A stretch of 10,607 nucleotides of DNA from positions 1 to 10,607 of the forward strand of contig CAYLNH010000257.1 of assembly GCA_964384625.1 (NCBI GenBank), given 5' to 3'. Each line of letters begins with the position of its first letter. The first letter of the stretch is position 1. Below the pieces are notes generated by a model, which was not told the origin of the DNA, did no database searches, and saw only the letters and a list, made by a program, of their open reading frames with translations. This DNA is from CAYLNH01 sp964384625 (GTDB lineage Bacteria; Verrucomicrobiota; Lentisphaeria; JABSQK01). A program made the position numbers and the translations under genes. Positions 6,805-10,607 of this stretch are shown piece after piece.

Positions 6805-8382
6805 ATGACCTGCCGACTGCTCTATGCCGCTTTGCTGCTGACGCTGTCCGCCGCTGCCCGCGAGATCCCGGCGCCGACAGCCGTACTCAAACTCGACAGC
6901 GGACCGATCACCGGCGTGGTGATCGATGCCGAAGCCGGCGTTCGCGCCTATAAAGGCATTCCTTTCGCCGCGCCGCCGGTCGGTCATCTGCGTTGGCGGC
7001 CGCCGCAACCGGTGGCGCCGTGGACGGCCCCGCGCACCTGCGACAGCTTCGGCCCGATGTGCCCGCAGCCGGACGTCCCGCTGCTGGTCCCGAAGAAGGA
7101 GGGCAACCGCAGCGAAGACTGCCTCTATCTGAATGTGTGGACTACGGCGAAACCCGGCGCCAAACGTCCCGTCATGGTCTGGATCCACGGCGGCGGCTGT
7201 ACCATCGGCGCCGGCTCTCTGCCGGTTTATGACGGCACGGATTTCGCCCGGGACGGCGTCGTCCTGGTCACGATCAACTATCGGTTGGGGCCGTTCGGCT
7301 TCCTGGCGCATCCTGGGTTGAGCCGGGAGAACCCAAATAAGGTCTCCGGCAACTACGGTCTGCTGGATCAGATCGCCGCGCTGAAATGGGTGCGGCGCAA
7401 CATCAAGGTATTTGGCGGCGACCCCAACAATGTCACGGTGTTCGGCGAGTCTGCCGGCGGCGTCTGCATTAACGCCCTCCTGGTATCACCGCCGGCCAGG
7501 GGCTTGTTCCAGCGGGCGATAATGCAGAGCGGCACGGCCGTCGGCGTCAGACAGCATCTGAACGAAGGCCGTAAGACTGCCGCCGCTCAAGGGCTCCGGA
7601 TCGCACGCGATCTGAACGCCGCGAATGTGGATGAGCTTCGCCAAAAAACCGCGGCGGAACTGCTTCGGGCCGCACGGCCGCGAGTCGGTTTTCTGGGAAA
7701 AGGCACTGCGTTCGGTCCGATCATCGACGGCTTTGTCCTGCCGGACGCGCCCGTGAAACTGATGGCCGCCGGCAAGGCACACCCGGTGCCGGTGATGTTG
7801 GGGACCAACGCCGATGAAGCAACCTTATTTGCGTCGCAGATGCCCGTTCGTAAAGCCCTGGGCTACCGACTTGTCGTCCGTATGATCTACCAGAATGATG
7901 CCAAGAGCGTGCTCAAACTGTTCCCCGTCAAACCCGGCCAGGACCCGAAGCCGCAGCTCTACAAACTGGTGACGGTGTCGGCCTTTGTCGCACCGACGCG
8001 CGTCGTTGCCCGGCTGGCCGCGAAGCAAGGGATGCCGACCTACCTGTATCACTTCAGTCGGGTGGCGCCGGCGGCGAAGCAATCCGGCATGGGCGCCACC
8101 CACGGCATTGAGATCCCCTATCTCTTCGGAACGTCCAAGCGCCTCCTGCGCGAGGACACAGACCTGGAGCTCAGCCGCAGAATGCGGCGGTACTGGATAC
8201 AGTTCGCCGCCAGCGGCAAACCGGACGGCGACGGCCTTCCGGCCTGGCCCGCCTACACTGCCGCCAAAGACCAGCACCTCGAATTCGGCAATCGGATCAC
8301 CGTCGGCAGAAACCTGATGCAGGAGGAATGTGATTTCTTCACCCGGCTGACGGCGAAGAAGTACGGTGTTCCCCTGCCGTAG
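6805..8382 (+). CDS. Secreted type-B carboxylesterase (alpha/beta hydrolase)
   Basis: This 525-residue protein belongs to the carboxylesterase type B/cholinesterase family, which hydrolyses carboxylic esters. A signal peptide covers about residues 1-19. Family blocks in order: AYKGIPFAAPPVGHLRWRPP, EDCLYLNVW from 104, the oxyanion-hole HGGG at 128-131, VTINYRLGPFGFL, GNYGLLDQIAALKWVRRNI, then the nucleophile Ser216 in FGESAGG, Glu338 in GTNADEATLF and His433 in GATHGIEIPYLFG. The triad is therefore complete and the length is normal. AGAGGA at 6793-6798 supports the ATG at 6805. It is the last gene of the plus-strand run, 48 bases after the DUF362 gene. Export suggests action on periplasmic or external esters, such as acylated plant glycans or other acyl esters, but the substrate cannot be read from the sequence. 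No T-rich terminator hairpin follows. Confidence 0.93.
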   Translation: MTCRLLYAALLLTLSAAAREIPAPTAVLKLDSGPITGVVIDAEAGVRAYKGIPFAAPPVGHLRWRPPQPVAPWTAPRTCDSFGPMCPQPDVPLLVPKKEGNRSEDCLYLNVWTTAKPGAKRPVMVWIHGGGCTIGAGSLPVYDGTDFARDGVVLVTINYRLGPFGFLAHPGLSRENPNKVSGNYGLLDQIAALKWVRRNIKVFGGDPNNVTVFGESAGGVCINALLVSPPARGLFQRAIMQSGTAVGVRQHLNEGRKTAAAQGLRIARDLNAANVDELRQKTAAELLRAARPRVGFLGKGTAFGPIIDGFVLPDAPVKLMAAGKAHPVPVMLGTNADEATLFASQMPVRKALGYRLVVRMIYQNDAKSVLKLFPVKPGQDPKPQLYKLVTVSAFVAPTRVVARLAAKQGMPTYLYHFSRVAPAAKQSGMGATHGIEIPYLFGTSKRLLREDTDLELSRRMRRYWIQFAASGKPDGDGLPAWPAYTAAKDQHLEFGNRITVGRNLMQEECDFFTRLTAKKYGVPLP

Positions 8383-8726
8383 CTGCACCCAGCGCGAACC
8401 GGGTCGGCCACGATATCCCAACTCAGACGTTCGTTGTGATGCGATCTGCCGGTCCGGAAAAGACCCGCATCAGCTCGTCTGACGGGTGAATAGGTTGTTC
8501 ACTCAGGTAACCGCACCCCACCGTGCCCCACGTCCGCGGCAGCTTTAGGCGGGAACGAACCTGCATCCAAACAACTTGTTCACCCACGGCGCGAGGCCTG
8601 TCCCTTTTGCACATCGTGTCGCCCCACCTGCCGCGAAGAGATCCCCCCAGATGGGCGCGGCGTAAGCTTTCCAGCCGGGGACGGAGGCCAGGCGCCGGTC
8701 CGGGAGGGCGCCGTCGAACAAGCGAT

Positions 8727-8873
8727 GCGAGCATCGAGTCCCGCCTTGGCGGGATAAATTTCGTGCTTGCCCCGCTTTGCGGGGTCCCGCCTTGGTCGGG
8801 TGCTTGGCCCCGCTCTCCGAGTTGCCGGTTTTCGGGCTCGGGGGGCGTTGGCGACATGGTTATGTGTTGCAGC
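8727..8873 (+). repeat. 147-bp dispersed repeat, copy 1
   Basis: It is identical over 147 bases to 10243-10389 and in the same orientation. The unit contains two perfect hairpins: CCCGCC TT GGCGGG at 8740-8753 and CCCCGC TTT GCGGGG at 8770-8784. An imperfect copy of the first stem (CCCGCCTTGGTCGGG) lies at 8786-8800. A non-hairpin part ending GGTTATGTGTTGCAGC closes the unit. No target-site duplication is seen at its edges. It looks like a REP/MITE-type noncoding repeat. Confidence 0.93.
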
Positions 8874-8922
8874 AAACAACCCTTCCACCGCCTGCCGCGA
8901 GCCGCGAACCCCGGGCAATCCG

Positions 8923-8942
8923 TGGCGGAAAGACTTCCGCCA
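8923..8942. other. Hairpin, 8-bp stem
   Basis: TGGCGGAA and TTCCGCCA pair perfectly around the tetraloop AGAC, 49 bases beyond repeat copy 1. There is no T-tract, so it is not a standard terminator; its role is unknown. Confidence 0.4.
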
Positions 8943-9383
8943 AGACCATCTAGCCTGATTCATTCGTACACTTCGTGACAGCTTGTCCGCCATCGCCAAC
9001 GGCGAAGGAGGAAGAGTCGTCAGTGTGCTTGAGATCATGAACTTACGACTGTAAGCCGGGCGATGGCGTATTGTCATACTCCGAGGTCGACGTCGGCTGG
9101 AAGTTCTTGAGATTGAGTGCAATGACGGCTCGCAGTAGAAGGTTCATGAATGAATCAGACCAGCTGTGTCGGGGGAGTGTCAGCCTCCCACAGTTTGGCC
9201 TTTGCCCCGCCCCGCCCGGGAAAATACCCTCATTTCCGAAGCCAAAGGCGGGGATGGTCGTGGGGCAGTTGAACTGATGGGGGATGGATACTCCCGAACC
9301 TGAGTCTGGCGTCTCTTCGCAAAGAGCAGGAATCGAATCCGTAACCCTTTTCGTGCCGGGTGCAGCTATGCCTGGGTGAAAGG

Positions 9384-10118
9384 CTATTCCTCAATCGGGA
9401 AGGCGAGGAAGTACCAGTTCCGAACGGTGTTCGTCCAGCGGACCGAACGGTCGCCGAACATGATATTGCCGCCGCCGGGACGCCCGTCCGGCCCGAGATG
9501 CCACCAACCCCGGGCAACTGCAGAATAGGGATCCGACAACTTGCAGTAAGCTTCCGTCACCCGCATCGTGCTCGCTTTGAGATGGCGCCGTTTGAAGGCC
9601 CGGGGATTCGACTTCCTGGCAATCGGCGCGCCGCTCCACGGGTCGGTGCGTTCAGGCAGACCGTCGCCGTCAGCCTTGCCCGTGTTCTCGTCCCAGTACG
9701 CCCCGAGGAAATAGTAGCCGGCCCGATCGATGTCATACCACTTCTGTTTCCGGCTGTAATCCCAGCCGGAACCGGGCGGAAGCCAGCGTGGATAGCCGCA
9801 GGCATAGAACTCCGGGCAGAACCAGATGTCCACGTCGCTGACGAGACTGGCGAGGACCGGCGTGCCGAAGCCCCGCTCCAATTGATGTCCCGTGCCGCCG
9901 TGGCCGTTGCCACGGATCAGCAGGAAGTCGTCATGGTCATCGGCATAGATCACCTCCGCCACACCGATCTGTCGCAGGTTATTCATGCAGGTCAACCGCC
10001 GCGCCCGCTTGCGGGCCTCGTTCAAGGCCGGCAAGAGCATGGCAGCAAGGATCGAGACAACCGCAATAACCACCAGTAACTCGATGAGTGTGAATCGCTC
10101 TTTGTCCGCCGCTATCAT
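9384..10118 (-). CDS. Type II secretion/type IV pilin-like protein (prepilin N-terminus, H-X9-DG-like C-terminus)
   Basis: The 244-residue protein opens MIAADKERFTLIELLVVIAV, a class III prepilin signal. Phe9 would be the first mature residue and Glu13 the conserved Glu5. A hydrophobic helix runs to about residue 30, then ARKRARRLTCMNNLRQIG. The residue before the cleavage point is Arg8 where classical prepilins have Gly, a deviation also known from PVC-group members. The C-terminus (His207, GGGN, FGD at 221-223, SVRW) matches the H-X9-DG-type end of PVC pseudopilin families, but the usual DG is DR (223-224). Such proteins occur in large numbers in these genomes; their role is little known and usually assumed to involve the cell envelope or secretion. 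Start at 10118 is fixed by GGAGGT. The gene lies alone on the minus strand between two copies of the 147-bp repeat. Confidence 0.9.
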   Translation of the reverse strand: MIAADKERFTLIELLVVIAVVSILAAMLLPALNEARKRARRLTCMNNLRQIGVAEVIYADDHDDFLLIRGNGHGGTGHQLERGFGTPVLASLVSDVDIWFCPEFYACGYPRWLPPGSGWDYSRKQKWYDIDRAGYYFLGAYWDENTGKADGDGLPERTDPWSGAPIARKSNPRAFKRRHLKASTMRVTEAYCKLSDPYSAVARGWWHLGPDGRPGGGNIMFGDRSVRWTNTVRNWYFLAFPIEE

Positions 10119-10124
10119 CAGGCG

Positions 10125-10130
10125 ACCTCC
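10125..10130 (-). promoter_or_regulatory. Strong ribosome-binding site of the pseudopilin gene
   Basis: GGAGGT on the minus strand ends 6 bases before the ATG at 10118 and fixes that start. Confidence 0.75.
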
Positions 10131-10153
10131 AATTGCTCGCTCCCACTGCCTTT

Positions 10154-10182
10154 ACCATAGGTTCAAACGACCATCGCCGCAA
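10154..10182 (-). promoter_or_regulatory. Possible sigma-70-type promoter for the pseudopilin gene
   Basis: On the minus strand TTGCGG (10182-10177) and TATGGT (10159-10154) are 17 bases apart. Both boxes match the consensus only partly. An AT-rich block at about 10186-10219 lies just upstream and could act as an UP-like element. This is a guess from pattern and position. Confidence 0.25.
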
Positions 10183-10242
10183 GGATATGAATTAATAATA
10201 GTGTTCTTTTTTATATCACATGGCCCGCGCCGAAACATCGGG

Positions 10243-10389
10243 GCGAGCATCGAGTCCCGCCTTGGCGGGATAAATTTCGTGCTTGCCCCGCTTTGCGGGG
10301 TCCCGCCTTGGTCGGGTGCTTGGCCCCGCTCTCCGAGTTGCCGGTTTTCGGGCTCGGGGGGCGTTGGCGACATGGTTATGTGTTGCAGC
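10243..10389 (+). repeat. 147-bp dispersed repeat, copy 2
   Basis: This is base-for-base the same as 8727-8873, 1516 bp further on and in the same orientation, with the same two hairpins (10256-10269 and 10286-10300). Bases directly outside the unit differ between the copies. It lies upstream of the pseudopilin gene and just before the palindrome array. Confidence 0.93.
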
Positions 10390-10410
10390 CCACGCTCGTG
10401 ATGCGGCTTG

Positions 10411-10607
10411 CCGACTCACACTTTGCAAAGTGTGAGTCGACCTCCGGCCTGGAGGAATGGCATAACAGGTGGACCGCCAACCGACTCGTATTTTCCACCG
10501 CGTGAGTCGACCCGCGGTGTCGATTGTGGATGTTCGGCGGTTGGGGCACCGACTCACACTTTGCAAAGTGTGAGTCGACCCCCGGCCTGGAGGAATGGCA
10601 TAACAGG
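10411..10607. repeat. Array of 28-bp palindromic units with alternating spacers
   Basis: Three 28-base units lie at 10412-10439, 10482-10509 and 10550-10577. Units 1 and 3 are identical perfect palindromes (CGACTCACACTTTG followed by its reverse complement). Unit 2 keeps the outer CGACTC and GAGTCG but has a different, non-palindromic core. Spacer A (10440-10481) contains a CCTCC/GGAGG hairpin. Spacer B (10510-10549) is unrelated. The sequence after unit 3 is spacer A again with one T-to-C change (10443 vs 10581), so 10411-10469 and 10549-10607 form a 59-base direct repeat with period 138. The array runs off the window. Confidence 0.9.

Larger units (their letters stand above)
8383..9383. other. 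1-kb region without a supported gene
   Basis: Open frames here are Arg/Pro/Ser-rich with no recognisable similarity, and they overlap one another on both strands, as expected of GC-rich noncoding DNA. The region holds the first 147-bp repeat and an 8-bp hairpin, listed separately. A tRNA T-loop-like string occurs at 9329-9340 on the minus strand but lacks a proper stem. The stretch 8400-8720 shows nothing I can name. Confidence 0.6.

Noticed and set aside
8383..8420. Intrinsic terminator after the carboxylesterase
   Set aside because: Only a 4-bp ACCC/GGGT stem is present and no T-run follows.
8727..8873. Small minus-strand protein shared by both 147-bp repeats (beginning MSPTPPEPENRQLGERGQAP)
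   Set aside because: The shared peptide follows only from the repeats being identical. It reads straight through the hairpins, has no ribosome-binding site, and its flanking extensions differ.
8857..8873. Integron attC-like end (GTTATGTGTTGC) at the edge of the 147-bp repeat
   Set aside because: No matching second core site or bottom-strand fold of attC type is found, and no integron integrase is present.
9311..9345. Second tRNA-like T-arm on the minus strand (GGATTCGATTCC) beside a CTCTT/AAGAG hairpin
   Set aside because: The stem positions around the T-loop do not pair (A-C at both ends), no CCA or acceptor strand is in the right place, and no anticodon arm is visible upstream.
10411..10607. 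CRISPR array
   Set aside because: The 28-base units are perfect palindromes, the middle one differs in its core, and spacer A occurs twice; no cas genes are present.

Overview
The window most likely comes from a GC-rich bacterium of the PVC superphylum (Lentisphaerota, Kiritimatiellota or a close relative). The main pointer is the minus-strand pseudopilin-like gene near the right end. It has the FTLIELLVVIAVVSILAAML helix, a CMNNLRQIG segment and an H...GGN..F.D.SVRW C-terminus, a form common in that group. Secreted unknown proteins, a secreted carboxylesterase and dispersed hairpin repeats fit the same picture. This placement is inference; no rRNA or other marker gene is present.

Left part (1-1582): a minus-strand gene encodes only the N-terminal half of a GH52 beta-xylosidase-like protein and stops near the domain junction. 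It is followed by about 600 bp without a convincing protein gene. That stretch holds two GC-rich hairpins, a weak small ORF and two tRNA-like pieces on the minus strand: a T-arm/CCA end and a D-arm plus CAU anticodon arm.

Middle (1583-8382): eight plus-strand genes lie close together. A zeta-toxin-type P-loop kinase overlaps a small charged partner, which suggests a toxin-antitoxin or kinase-modulator pair. Next come a DPM1-like GT2 glycosyltransferase with a long charged tail and, two bases after its stop, RmlC (dTDP-4-dehydrorhamnose 3,5-epimerase); this pair points to surface-polysaccharide or glycan synthesis. Then follow a secreted protein of unknown function, a small membrane protein with a TPR-like segment, a DUF362 protein overlapping it by 4 bp, and a secreted type-B carboxylesterase with a complete catalytic triad.

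Right part (8383-10607): about 1 kb without a supported gene, the pseudopilin-like gene on the minus strand, and repeats. A 147-bp repeat occurs twice, identical and in the same orientation, 1516 bp apart, with the pseudopilin gene between the copies. After the second copy, a run of 28-bp CGACTC...GAGTCG palindromic units at 68-70 bp spacing with alternating spacers continues to the window edge. No transposase, integrase, CRISPR array or rRNA gene was seen.
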